Positions 36,201 to 48,200 of a DNA stretch of 64,000 bases are shown here, piece by piece. A program made the translations under genes and the position numbers. Under the pieces are notes generated by a model that worked only from the letters and a program-made list of their open reading frames with translations, was not told the origin of the DNA and did not search any database. Every line of letters starts with the position of its first letter. The first letter of the stretch is position 1. Source of the stretch: Gerris lacustris (taxonomy: Eukaryota; Arthropoda; Insecta; Hemiptera; Gerridae); assembly GCA_951217055.1 (NCBI GenBank), contig OX578281.1, forward strand, positions 33,223,036-33,287,035. Direction: 5' to 3'.

Positions 36201-39200
36201 CTGCAGCCGTTATGCATTACGTAAGTGAATATGAAACACAAGTGAAATTATATCATATAAGGTAACTCATAAATATCATATTTACTTCAAAATTACATTG
36301 TCAAATAATATAAAAAACAAATTAAAAAATCTTCTTCCTAAAAAAGCAACAATTTAAAGATCCTTTGGAATTCATTAATGACAGATTTTTCATTTTTCCA
36401 AGAATCTAGAGAGGGAAAAATGTCTCTGATGAGTAAATCATTATGAAGTAGTATTAACTAAAAACATCTTCTGATCTCTCCACATTATTAAAATTCTCTA
36501 TTTGAACTATAGTTAAAGAATCTTGTATTTAATTATTAGTAAACAGTTAAATGTAATATAGTTGGTAGAAAGTACTCACTGCCTGGAGAAAAGTTCTCTA
36601 AAAGGCGTAATCTTGTTGATAACGGTGGCGCAATTCATTTTAGGTATTTCATGAATAATGATGAAAGTGTTACATATCTGCACATCATTAAACCTGAGCT
36701 TTACCATCCTAAAGATAAGAATACCATCAGTGAGAAGGGCAAACCTTCCAACTTTAACTCGATCAATTCCATCTTGAATATTGTAAAACATCCTTTCTTG
36801 AGATTGAAGGATTTTAAACAGACGAACCCGTTTATCATTCATCGGTCCATAAACTCCCTGTACGCTCTGAAAGTAACAAAATCTATATAATATTTAAAAA
36901 AAAAATTATTTGATGTAAATATTGTATCTTCCATTTGGAAATAACAAGAAAAGTTTAGACGAGTTTAATTTAATAATTTCAAGATAAAAAGAACTTTTTA
37001 TATACTACGTTTTTAAATTTTCTGTTGAATCGTAAGTAATGTTGATAATATAATTGTTATTGTTATATAATATATAATGTTAGTGAAAAAAAATTAAAAA
37101 ATCCAAATTTATTTACTTCACATAAATGACAACCATCCAGAGAGCTGATCTTAAACCTATAAAAGGATAAATCTTTGTACAACGGATCTCCCCAACACCA
37201 AATCTAAAGCATGCCATCGATATATTTGAAATAATATAATCGATATTTCCTGTTTAGCTGTCATTCAATGTTTATCTCTTATTTATAAAAATCACAAATT
37301 TCAGACCCGTCAAAATGAAGATAGCGTAAATATTGGATATGGCAAAACAAATAAAATAACTTGCGGATTTTTTCCGAACTAACTTTCCGCACAGCAAAAT
37401 TTGCTGAAAACTAATTAAATTTTGCTGAAAGATAGCTATAAGTATTAAAATAATGTATTGTCATCGTGTTCTGAGCTATGCTAAAAGTTTCAAATATCTA
37501 GCTATTCGGGAAGTTAGTTAGAAATCGATTGCCAGATTTGTACCGGACAAACAAACAAACAAACGAACAAACAAACAAGAATGCAAGCTAATAAAAACGT
37601 AGTAAAAAAAGCACATTTCTTCTCCAAATAGCCTCATTTTAAAAATTACAAATCAATAATTACTATTTAAGAAAATGCAAAAACAAATAAAAATAAAGCG
37701 TATCTTACGAAATCTCTGAAGTAGGGAAAGTCGAGAACACCAAATTTCATATTGCTATCCATCAACTGAGACAATGACGTAATTAGATTGGGTGTAGGAG
37801 ATAGAAGGCCGCTCAGAACAGCTGCATTATAGTACATGATGACGAAGAATGAGTACATAAACACAGAAAGGGCGATCACTCGACTTGCTGTACTTTTTAA
37901 TGTATCGTTTGGTCCTGTCCATAAAATGTTTTAGGAAAAATGTTAGTTATATTCAAGTAGGATTCTGAAAGGTCGGTTCCAGTTTTAATATAAACCGGAA
38001 CATTTCCATTGTTTGGTTTACAATTATTTAATTAATTTTGTATAAGAGCTCAACACACTTAACATTCCAGGCGCAAAATTCTGGTATCTCGAAAAAAGAA
38101 TATAATTCAAAGTCAAGAATTTTCTATTCTATTTATATCAATCCCTTATAATATGTAATAATATGATTATTTTTTATAACAGCCCATTTCACTGGTTGAA
38201 AGTAGCCTTTTTTAAATAATTATGGTTTTGGTATGAGTTTAAACTGATCAGGACATGACAAATTAATCTCGAAGAGAATCCTAAAAGAGCTACCCAAGAG
38301 AATTTTGGTTACCCATCAACCTAAATTAATTGAACCTAATTAGATGGATTTAGGCTACCTATCAACCAAAACTGCAGAAAAAATAGCAAATTATTAGATG
38401 ATGCTGTACTCTGCATGAATATATGCAGTGGCCAATAAACAAAAGGTTTAAGCTTTTGTTTATTAGCCAAAAGATTATGCTGTTTATTTTGCTTCTGAGC
38501 TTACCATAAGAGGCATTCAAAAGAACCAACTATTTACAATCTCCAAAATCCAAATATGAGATCAGAGATGTTTTCATGTTAACTTCTGCGCATATTTCAT
38601 TTTCTCTCACATGAAAACACTCATTTTCTAATAACATTTATTTCGTTGAACTGCAGTTTATACTAAGTATATGATTATTTGTCTAGTGATAAGACGTGAC
38701 GAAGCTATGTGGATTAAAAATCAATGAAACATCAGATCCTGCTTACCTTGCTGAGTTACGTTACCCAATGAAAATTCAATTATTGAACCCCATGAATCAA
38801 ATTCCGGTGAATCGTCAAACGTTTGAAATATTCTTGCCACGCAGACAATGAGAATAAGGAAACCACCAACATACATCCAGATCTCAAAACTGAATGGCAT
38901 CGTCAGAGCGGCCGATGTACCAAAAGCAGCTGGCTGCAGGAACACGAACATTACTCTAAACAATACATACAAATCTTTGCCAGATAAAAATACAATAAAC
39001 ATGCAATAAATAAAAGCGCGGAAGTAGAATAAATAGATAAATCGTGTGAGTCCCAACACTTAAAAGATTATTCTTACTTATCCTCTTTGAGATTGAAAAT
39101 GAAATCGCAAGCAGACATCCTGTCTCTTCTGACGTAGACCTGTGAGAAGGAGAGTTCAACTTCGTAGCGTTGTAAAACTCCCATCATACCGGACCAGTTG

Positions 39201-42200
39201 CCTTCATCATCTTCGTTTCCCCAACTAGTGACCAAAGTGTAGTTATACCTTCAAAAAGATCAGATAAGAAAACAATTAATGGAAAGAAAATCTGTCCTGA
39301 CAATTAATAAACTTGAGTTACACAAATGAAATCATATAGGTAAAATAAAATAGTTAATTCTTACGAGAAATTGTTCTTCTTGGCAATATCAAAATACCAG
39401 GATAATGTAAACCTGGGCACTGGGTGGCTGTCTGGCATGTAAAATCTGTCTTCAAACAGTTCTATATCTGACCAATTATTCGGCATTATATCGATAACCT
39501 AAATCATATGCATATTCACACATTATGACAAAAACTTATAAATCTAACTTAAAATATCGACTATCAAAATAAGCAATAGTTAATTAATGAGAAAATGATA
39601 TGCTACATTCTATAGATAATCCGCATAACATTATCATAATATGAACCGAAAAACGCTTTATGCTAGAGTTGATTTAAGGTCATCTTGTGCAGTCTCGGTG
39701 GATGTTGGCTCCGAAGCTCCCAGTGCTAAGAGCATCAATGTGTCTCTAATGGCATCACTTCACTTAATTCATTTAAAACACTAGTTCAATTGTTCAGCGT
39801 ATTGTCATAAACTATAAATAAAATGTATAAAATACTGACCGTTTTCGACTGCAAAATCATTGGCAGTGTAGTCCGATATTTTTGTTCTTTGTTTATGGCT
39901 TATGAAAAAATTCTGATATATTGAAAAAATAATATCTGTACAAATTGTGTCTGAAATTTACTTTTTTTTACTTTTTTATCTGCATTATGAATAAATAGAA
40001 TCAATCGTTACTAAACTGCATTATTCAATTTTGTTTACGTTGAATCAGTAATGAAAATTCACACCTCTTGAAGTTTCTCTTAGAATATGCAATGCAACCT
40101 GCAACCTACCCTATAACACGGAACAATATGAGCCTCTACTAGGATACTCAAATCTATGGATAGATATGAGCGAATTTTATTAAAACTTACGGCATGCGCA
40201 GCATTCATTTGATAGCCCATTAGATTCCGTCTATCAGGTTTCGGATAAATTTCAGTAACTGCCTTAGGATCTGAAGCTCGTAAATTCATTATTAGTGGTG
40301 TAGTTCTGTGAACTTTATATAAATCGTATACTCCCGATGGGCTTAACAATGTCACATCACTGTCCCAACCAAAGTTCAACTTTTCAAGCCACAATGGTGC
40401 GTCATCAGATTCACTATAAAGAAGCCATCGGTACGTTCTTCCCATAAATCCGATTTTCAATGATGCCTGAAAGGAAATCAAAAATAAAAAGCGAACTCTT
40501 TTATAAAATAGTTTTATTTTTTTTATAAATTTACAAGTCAAAATTCCCTTAGCAATTTAGATTTCAATAAAAGTAGTTGTGGTATGATACATTATTAAAT
40601 TACACTTATAGTAGACTTTACTACCTTTATCTATCTTAATCAGTATTTTCTGCAAACATTGTGCACTTATCTGTACGAAGGTTAATGTATATAGGTGGTT
40701 CTTACCCAAACCACCTTTTTTCCCCCTTAAAAAAAGGAGAGCGAAAATATTCCCATCGTAACACTCTCATATAATCTTACCAATGATTCTATTTTAAAGA
40801 GTACGGGAATACTTCGTTCTCGTTAAAGAACCATTGCATCATAAACTCTTTTCATGCGTACATTGATTTCGCAGATAGATTTAAAGAAATTTAATATCCA
40901 AATATAAATACATCTGTTATTAAATAAAGGAAAGTGAATATCCTACTCTATTTTAAATGCTATAATTAATAAATATCATAATATGAGGGTATTACCTTTT
41001 TGTAAAATTCGACGCCTTCATTGCATGTCAAATCTAAGAATACACCTATATTTAAGAATTCCCTTTGAACGTCATACAGATCTTCCGAATCTGTCCCATT
41101 AGTAAGTTGAATTAATTTCACATATGTTTGAACATTTGATATGGTTGAACCGTTTTTAATAAATACCTGACCTAGAAAATTCAAAATTTAATGTGTAGGA
41201 ATTTTACTACCTAGAAAATATAACATTAAAAATTTAGTGTGTAGTGATTTTACTACCTAGAAAATATATCAAATGAAAATTTGATGTGCAGTAATTTTTA
41301 ATTTGTATATACAGGAAAATCCTACACCTACCTATTACAGGAAAAATATTTTCACAATATATTGTTTTCACCCAAAAACCAAACACCGAGACGGAATTAT
41401 CCGTTCAATTCTAGATTTCATGGCATTATCCGTTTTGGGTGTTTTTAAGATTATTTGAGTGGTCTTTATCTTGATGTCTGACTTTGTCTCACAGTTTTTG
41501 GGCTAGAGAATTGAAATTTGGTACAAAAATAAGCCCTTACATTTAGTTGAAATTCTTAATATTTACTTTAGCAGCTGTCTGGTTGGTTGTCACAGATATG
41601 ATTATACATGTATTCTAGCTAGATGTATGTTATTTTTAATGTATTTTTTACTTTCTCGTATAAAGAGAAAGCATTATGATGGCACGAAAATTCGCTACCC
41701 TCCAAAAATTCTTAAAAAATTATTTTTTGAAACGGTTCCAATGATTTTGATAAAATAAATTCTAAAATGTAGTCCATTTAAATAAGTATCTAACGATATT
41801 ATAAGCTTCCTAGGAAAAATCTAATTCCTTTAGGCTTTCATAGGACGAAGAGAAGCCTGGTTCCATTCCCCGCCGAGGAGAAGTTATTTTTATGATAAAT
41901 TTTGGTAAGATGTTCACTAATAATTAAATGTACCCACGAAAACTCAAAAACTAATAAATGGCACTGGGCTTAGTAATTATGAACTCGTGTATGAGAAAGT
42001 TTGTCTAAGTTGTCTCGGACCGATTATTTCCTTGTCAATTGTTATTTCCTAATTGACTATTTTACATTTCAATGACATATTATTATGAGATTAATAGATA
42101 AGGCAGATACTCTGAGTCCAAAGTAATTGTTCTGTAAAAATAATTAATAGTCCGTATTCTGAGCCAAATCGTAATTTAACGATTATTCACTATTTAAAAA

Positions 42201-42866
42201 AAAACAACAATAAATGTTTATTAATGTAATTGAACATTACAAAATACTTACTTAAAACAGATAGTAGAGTGCAAGTATAAATATAAACACCTGACAAATG
42301 TGGATCATCGAAATAAGTATTAACGGCGTTGTATGGATCAGTCAAATCCATATTTATCTATAATTTGTTCATATTAGTTCTTAAACAAACAACTAGCTGA
42401 TCTTTCATTGAACTACTGTCCAACTTTCTCAATTCTAGAATAATAACTATAAATTGAACTTGTTTTCAAACATGTGAATAATTTTTTAAATAAATAATCA
42501 AAGAATAGATTATTTAAGGTAATTATTGAAAAAGTTTATAGAATAACATGATTTTTTTTTTGTTTGTAAGTATTACATAATTCTACATATTCAATCAGTA
42601 ATTGCACTAGGATAATAATTACGTAATATAATATGTATATACTTTGAAGAATACGATACATGAAACATAACTGTTATCCTTTCTTTTAAATGGTATACAC
42701 GTTTATAGTTAATTGAATTTTAAATAAAGAAAATGATCTTACTTCAATCAGATTTGAATTGTTAAGTCGTAAATAATTAACAAGGGAACATAAACATATA
42801 AGAAAACATAGAATGAGAATTAGAAGAAAGGAAGGGATAATAAAGCAAATGAATATTTTATTACTC
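35906..42866 (-). CDS. Ir75-like: Ionotropic receptor, IR75/IR64a-like
   Basis: Chemosensory ion-channel subunit of the insect IR family (variant ionotropic glutamate receptor); IR75 and IR64a members detect acids and related odorants, usually with co-receptor IR8a, in sensory cilia. Exons (minus): 42866-42743 (tentative), 42357-42252, 41171-40996, 40466-40191, 39498-39365, 39248-39078, 38955-38747, 37914-37709, 36866-36580, 36200-35906. All junctions are GT-AG and in frame. From the ATG at 42351 there are 617 codons, matching the usual 600-650 aa. Order (numbering from that ATG): amino-terminal region with GVFLDLTC (76-83), S1, M1 about 309-328, pore loop to FSLGNVTQQG (347-356), M2 with YYNAAVLSGLL (383-393), S2, last membrane helix about 557-578, lysine-rich tail. 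The ATG at 42351 is weak as a start because it gives no signal peptide; the upstream exon probably supplies it. The exact orthologue is uncertain. Confidence 0.9.
36580..36866 (-). CDS. Ir75-like: IR exon: S2 ligand-binding lobe
   Basis: SVQGVYGPMNDKRVRLFKIL, GRFALLTDGILIFRMV, HEIPKMNCATV and ITPFRELFSRQ. PFRELF matches the region just before the last helix in insect IRs. Acceptor TTACTTTCAG, donor CA|GTGAGT (phase 2). Confidence 0.92.
37709..37914 (-). CDS. Ir75-like: IR exon: M2 helix and start of S2
   Basis: ASRVIALSVFMYSFFVIM, YYNAAVLSGLLSPTP and LITSLSQLMDSNMKFGVLD. The YNAAVLSGL segment corresponds to the SYTANLAAF gating motif of glutamate receptors; SP-x-P and L-x-x-LMDS follow in the usual IR spacing. 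Confidence 0.94.
38431..38468. repeat. Perfect-stem hairpin in IR intron
   Basis: GCCAATAAACAAAAG and CTTTTGTTTATTAGC form a near-perfect stem with a short loop around GTTTAAG. Confidence 0.7.
38747..38955 (-). CDS. Ir75-like: IR exon: M1 helix and pore loop
   Basis: VMFVFLQPAAFGTSAALTMP, FSFEIWMYVGGFLILIVCV, then FDSWGSIIEFSLGNVTQQG. The acceptor is TATTGTTTAG at 38956, which keeps frame with the previous exon; the nearer CTGCAG at 38934 would shift the frame and is not used in this model. Confidence 0.92.
39078..39498 (-). CDS. Ir75-like: IR exons: S1 ligand-binding lobe
   Basis: Exons 39498-39365 and 39248-39078. VIDIMPNNWSDIELF, FTLSWYFDIAKKNNFS, YNYTLVTSWGNEDDEGNWSG, MMGVLQRYEVELSFSQVYV, RRDRMSACDFIF. 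The block G-M-M-G-V-L-x-R-x-E-V followed by V-R-R-D-R corresponds to the ligand-contact part of S1. Confidence 0.93.
40191..41171 (-). CDS. Ir75-like: IR exons: amino-terminal region
   Basis: Exons 41171-40996 and 40466-40191, both ending in phase 0. NIGVFLDLTCNEGVEFYKK, then YRWLLYSESDDAPLWLEKL, and PDRRNLMGYQMNAAHA at the entry to S1. The G-V-x-L-D-x-x-C and Y-R-W-L-L pair is typical of the IR75 group. Confidence 0.9.
41171..41265 (-). repeat. Triplicated splice-acceptor segment
   Basis: ATTTTCTAGG (CCTAGAAAAT on the plus strand) occurs at 41171, 41210 and 41256 within a degenerate tandem repeat of about 40-46 bp with shared TGTGTAG...TTTTACTA text. The copy nearest the exon is the acceptor that keeps frame; the other two are potential decoys. 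Confidence 0.75.
41645..42035 (+). mobile_element. tRNA-related SINE-like element, R1 family
   Basis: Same block order as the minus strand of 7320-7680: GTAGTCCATTTAAATA, a B-box-like CCTGGTTCCATTCCCCGCCG, TTATTTTTATGATAAATTTT, then GTATGAGAAAGTTTGTCTAA and TTGTCTCGGACCGATTA. It sits in an IR intron, in the opposite orientation to the gene. Confidence 0.65.
42252..42357 (-). CDS. Ir75-like: IR exon: N-terminal segment
   Basis: From an acceptor at 42358 (TTATAG) it reads INMDLTDPYNAVNTYFDD, then PHLSGVYIYTCTLLSVL, ending in phase 1 at A|GTAAGT. The ATG at 42351 could act as a start, but an in-frame TAG lies just upstream and no signal peptide follows, so it is probably an internal exon. Confidence 0.8.
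42743..42866 (-). CDS. Ir75-like: Tentative IR signal-peptide exon
   Basis: Between the acceptor TATTATTTCAG and the donor GAA|GTAAGA is a 124-nt open segment reading SNKIFICFIIPSFLLILIL, CFLICLCSLVNYL and RLNNSNLIE: a strong hydrophobic leader. It ends in phase 0 and joins in frame to INMDLTD of the next exon. It has no in-frame ATG, so at least one more upstream exon is needed. Confidence 0.5.
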
Positions 42867-43334
42867 CTGAAATAATAGTGGAATTTGTAAAGTTAAACTA
42901 TATAATAAGTTTTTTTTACAAAACTAAAACTAAAATAAATATTAGAAAATCACATTCGATTTAACACAAAGTTCTAAGATATGAATATAAATATAAATCA
43001 TTAACAATATAATAATAATTATTATTTACAAATGTAATTCTATATGAAGTAAACAATATAAAAAAATATTTATTATATTTTTAAATGTATTTTTTTCTTT
43101 AAAAAATTGAACTATTCATAATTAGGCTACCAATTTGCTATTTATAAAAATGTTTCCTACGTGGGTTTACTACTTATGCCACATTTTCCATGAATACTTA
43201 TACTTTCTCCTTTAAGTAATTCCTCCTCGTTTTAATTGATAAAACGCATTTTTTGAGTAATCGAACTATTTGGTGTGCAGTAATTTATAATTAGAAGATG
43301 TAACATGTAACTGTACAATTAAAAGGTATTGAAC

Positions 43335-43421
<87 letters not shown>

Positions 43422-43734
43422 GTAGTTTTAAATTTGATCATCAACTCACCGGTAAAGTTTTCATTTTAACTTGATAGAGACACAACTTGGTATCTACTCA
43501 CCTCCATTTAAGCTTAGAAACCTTCTGGACAAAAAAGTTTTCTAAACTAGATAATTGATAAATATTCCAATATTAACTAAGTTAAGATTCAGATAGTATA
43601 TGTTAAAAGAATTTAGATTTTTATCACTAATTCTAAATTTTCTTTTGCATTGACAGTAATATTAATTAAATTAAGTATTATAATAATTGTTGGGTCGAAT
43701 ATCATAATATAACAACTTCAATGAGACATAATAG
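42867..43734. other. Short interval between two minus-strand genes
   Basis: AT-rich, with an (AT)n microsatellite at 43336-43418. The missing start exon of the receptor may lie here. Two ATG-donor combinations (near 43511 and 43465) were seen but neither joins in frame. Confidence 0.5.
43336..43418. repeat. (AT)n microsatellite
   Basis: About 83 bases of pure AT dinucleotide. Confidence 0.95.
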
Positions 43735-45211
43735 TTATTTAATTACTGATTTATTATTGACTAGAAAATTATGCATCCTTTCAATCATATCCAATTCTTC
43801 TAGAAGATCTGAAACAGAAAATATTATACTAAATTATTTAAAATATATAGAAATATTATTACAGTATAGTAGTAAGTAATAGATAAGTAGGACAAGTAGA
43901 GAATTAGTTCTGGGAAATCTCAACAGATGGAAACACTAGTCCTATAAGTGGAATTGGTTGACATTCAAGCCTAGAGTTTCATCAATCATTATTTAATCAT
44001 TAATCCTTGTTTCATTAATAATTATTTCATTTATCATGAATAATTAATTAATCATTGTTTCATTGATCATTAATAAATCATTCATTTGATTAATTAATGA
44101 TCGCGGTATCTCTAGAAATTTGATCCCTAAGAGCTATGTAAAAATAAAAAGGAGAATTGAGCCCAGACCACATAAGTAAATGCACGGAAAGTTAACAATT
44201 AAATATTCTTCTCCATTAGTAGGAATCAATTACTAATTAGGGGAATTTTGCAAATTCTTTGATACACGAGGAGGGGGGTGTAGAAATGTGGGAAGGGGGA
44301 ATATGAAACTCTGTGGTATCTTGATATTCTTGATTATAAAAATAATTTTAATACATGGTAGATTCTAAACTCATCTTAGTAAAAAATAAAACCTTAAAAA
44401 TTACAAACTCAGTAGCGAAGCATGGGAATCCAGCTAGTTATTACCACATCTTCACCCTATTTTGTATTGTTATTCGACACATTTACGCTAAGACATTTAT
44501 ACAGGTATCTTTTTATATAATTAATTTAGCTTTCTTTATATTTGATACAATTATTTTGATGGAAATTAGAACCATAAAGAAAGTTTAAATTAATGGCAAT
44601 CCATACTTATAGATAAAGTTAACTTCTTATAATAAGTAGGAACACGTACAAATGCACCCCAAAAAACGAAATTCTAAATCACGGACCTTTCCGTTAACAT
44701 TTGGATTTTTAAATCTATTCGGCGGTGAAAATCATTCCTTCATCATATCATTAAATCATTGCAGCACACACGCGATGTTAAAACCATTGCTCGTTAATAT
44801 TAAACTACTGATAGAATCGTTGCTGCTTTGAAAGACCTCTGTGTCACAGAAAGTGGTAGCTTTTCCCTGAGGAGATACACTCCCCCGTTCTAAGTCTTCT
44901 GATTAAATTCGAAGTCTATTTACGTTCTTGGTCTATATAACGCTTCAGGTATAATAAATTTAAATCAGCGAGGAAAGTCAATGTTTGTTTATTTCCAGCA
45001 GATGATTCCACAATTCACCTATAGTCGTCTAAAATCTTTCAAGATCTAAACCACATATTGGTAAAACTTTGATGATTTTGCCAATTCTGTTCTTCTCAGC
45101 TATCCCGATAGATTTTTATTTGACTAATTGTCGTTTCTAATTCCGTTGCGCAACATCCCGATGACTTATACAATGGAATATTATTATATATATAATATAT
45201 AATATATAATA

Positions 45212-45299
<88 letters not shown>

Positions 45300-48200
45300 A
45301 AGTGGCTAATCAGCTGATCGGGTTATCAAAATGTTTGGGCACTTCCAGACCACCTAGAGACATGCGGTTTTTTGCGTTTGGTCCCTACTTTGTTTTTTAA
45401 CTTTGGTCCTATGACTTTTTGTCGTACGATCAACGGTTCTACCTTAAATCGAGTAAATCTGATCATTTTTCGTTAACTTTTGTACTTTGAGCTCTTATGG
45501 CGTTAGCATTTATTGTACGAGTTAATTTTCGATTGGGGTTTTTGAACCCCACATTATTGCTTTTTAAAACGAGTATTTATTTTTCAAATTATCTGTCTTT
45601 TTTTGCCGAGAAAAATGAGTATTTATAAAGAAAAAATGAATTTAAAATTCCGTAAATAACGTCATGTTTACGTTTTTAATTTTTATAAGCTCATATTTAT
45701 TATTATATAGTTATATTGCATAGTTAAAAACAATTATAAAGAAAATATAAACAAATATTGATTGAATAATAAAGTTTAGTTTTCGCAAGGTGAAAGATAA
45801 ATAAATAGATTAGCTTCCGCATAACAAACCACGGAACAAGTAGATGTAAACAAACTCCCTCCCCTTCTACAGTCTAGACTCCAGTCTCGTGTCAACATCC
45901 GAGCGGTGCGGTGGACATCCTGTAATATTTTCCTGTAACTGGTATTTATTAAGGTACATTTTCATTCTTTTGTTAACTATTTATTTAATTGTTTTTATTA
46001 TCAAATTATTTTTACTAGAATTTTGTTTTAATTGGTTGTTAAATTCGATATTAATTAAATGTTTTAGTTTATTTGATGTTTTAGTTTATTTAAATGAATG
46101 TTTTAGTATATTTAAATGATTGTTTTAGTTTATTTAAATGAATCTTTTAGTTTGTTTAAATGAATCTTTTAGTTTATTTAAATGAATCTTTTAGTTTATG
46201 TAATTAGGATAAGTTATAGTTTAGTTGAGTGTTTTAGATTATAATAAGTCCTGTAATACGGCGAATTATTTCTACAATGTTTTCTTTTTTTATTTGATGT
46301 AGCTTAATTTATATACATAATTATTATTTAACCTCAACCTTAATCAATTATGTTTCAAATAATTTATAGTACTAATAAATAATAAAATTAGTTTATATAG
46401 GTTCTATAATTATTATTATTTCTCAAGCTAAGCAGAGCCATTTTCAGTATAAAAACTAATAAAATATAATGTAATTTATTTCATGACATGGCCTACACTT
46501 TAATCCAATATGATAACACCATGATACAGTCACCCTTTCCTAGCATGAACCCCACGGTTACAACCATCGCTTCTACCTTAAGTAGAGTAAATTTCATAAA
46601 TTTTTGACTTTGAGCTCTCACGGTGTGTGCAATTATTGACTGATTTGATTTCCGATTAGGGTGCTTCAACCTCACACTATTGCTCTTTAAATTGGGTATT
46701 TATAATTATATTCATTTGTCCTTTTTGCAGAGAAAAATTAGTTCCTATTTATACAGAGCAAACTAATTTAAAAATTCATAAATAACATTATAGTTACTTT
46801 TTAGCAATCACTTTTATAAGCTTATATATAGATCCATATATTTATTATTATTATATAGTTATATTGCAAATATCCATCCCCTCATCTTTTTTATACCGAC
46901 ATTTAAAGTACCTACAATTTATTTTTTTATGCTGACTATTTATTGTTGTTTATTTTATTTATGTTGTTAATTTATAATTGTTTAATATTATAATTATTAT
47001 AGAAATGTTTTTAATTAGTTTCTTAAAGCTATATTAAATAAATGTTTCAGTTTATGTTTAGTTCAATTAGGAGAATGTTATAATTAGGTTGTAAGTTTTA
47101 GATAATAAAACAATTGTATTTTTATTTGAGAAATTACCGAATTAGTGGATTAAAAATAGTATTATCAATTAAGAAAATAGATTTAGTCAACCTAATTTCT
47201 TAGATTATTATTTATTATTAATTTTTAATAACTTTGGTTCCACTCAATATTTTTCGATGAAACCAAGTCTACAACATACGTAACATGTTTGCGTACACCG
47301 CTGCAAACGCAACTCAAAAAAATATATACAGTCAAACTATAAAATTGAAAAGTAGTCGAATAAATTCGAAGGGGGTTTCGTCGTGTCGTCGGCCAGACAC
47401 ACGGCCCCAATTAGCGAATTTTCGAAGAAAATTAAGCTATTGCAATGGACTACTATTTGAGAGAGTCACGGAGGAATTGCTTATACAAGGAATATGGTTT
47501 ACGATCCATTACTACATAGTTAAAGTATTTTGTGTAGTATAGTGTTTGTTTTTAGGATTACGTTATAGTATTAGGTGTGGCCTTGAGGAAACCAATATGA
47601 TAGTAATAAGTATAAAATAATAATAATACCAGCCACTGATTGCAAGCATGAACCCTGCGCGAAGCGCGGGGCGAATGCTTGTATAAAAATATATTCACGA
47701 AACCGTGGAGACGTCACTGCATGTTTTCCCCAATCCTTCATTCAAGTGTATACCTATATAATATATTACTTTGTAAATGAATGATTTGAAAAATGAAAAC
47801 AAAAATATTAACAAGTGGAAGAGGACTGAAGGTTTCATTCTGGTTGGAGTGAGAAAGTTTGGATGGAACCAACTTTTTAAATGATTATTATATATATACT
47901 TACGTTTTTCAATTATTGTTGAGAGATATTTGCCCTGTTGGATGCCAGCTCTGTATTGGGTATAATTTTGTTTAACTAGCTCTACTTTAAGCCTGTCAAT
48001 TTCGATCTGTTGGTTTTCAATTGCTTCTTTCAACCTGTCCACTTCCTGACAAACAACTTCTTCCTCCTAGAAACAATAAATATCCTATTAGAAATACATA
48101 TAAGGGAATTATTTGATAATTTCAGGTAATTGGTAACAAATTATACTCTACAAGTAATTTGGTGCGAAGGCTTCCACGACTAGACTCGTAAGAAAGAGCT

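Larger units (their letters stand above)
43809..47903. other. Intron 2 of the coiled-coil gene (4.1 kb)
   Basis: Contains ATCATT-type simple repeats near 44.0 kb, an (AT)n tract, a diverged tandem duplication at 45.4-47.1 kb and a small GC hairpin (CCTGCGCGAAGCGCGGGG) near 47654. No further coding exon is supported. Confidence 0.55.

Noticed and set aside
38721..38934. Alternative acceptor CTGCAG at 38934 for the M1 exon
   Set aside because: It would break frame with the preceding exon; the upstream TTTAG at 38956 keeps frame and adds the expected VMFVFLQP residues.
35906..41184. First impression of a polycystin (PKD2-like) channel on the minus strand
   Set aside because: The joined exons show an IR-type order (S1, M1, pore loop QQG, YNAAVLSGL helix, S2, last helix) and no six-helix TRP-like core.
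43455..43515. Start exons for the ionotropic receptor (ATGAAAACTTTACCG or ATGGAG before GTGAGT)
   Set aside because: Both end in phase 0, which would give GAG-TAA on joining to the 42866 acceptor; not compatible with the signal-peptide frame.
44405..44440. Possible Helitron 3' end (hairpin then CAGCTAGT)
   Set aside because: The hairpin (GTAGCGAAGCATGGG) is poorly paired and no matching 5' end was found; the GC hairpin near 47654 likewise lacks a CTAG-type end.
47285..47542. Plus-strand 85-aa frame and overlapping minus-strand frame
   Set aside because: Both frames are of similar quality and match no family; they probably come from a repeat fragment.
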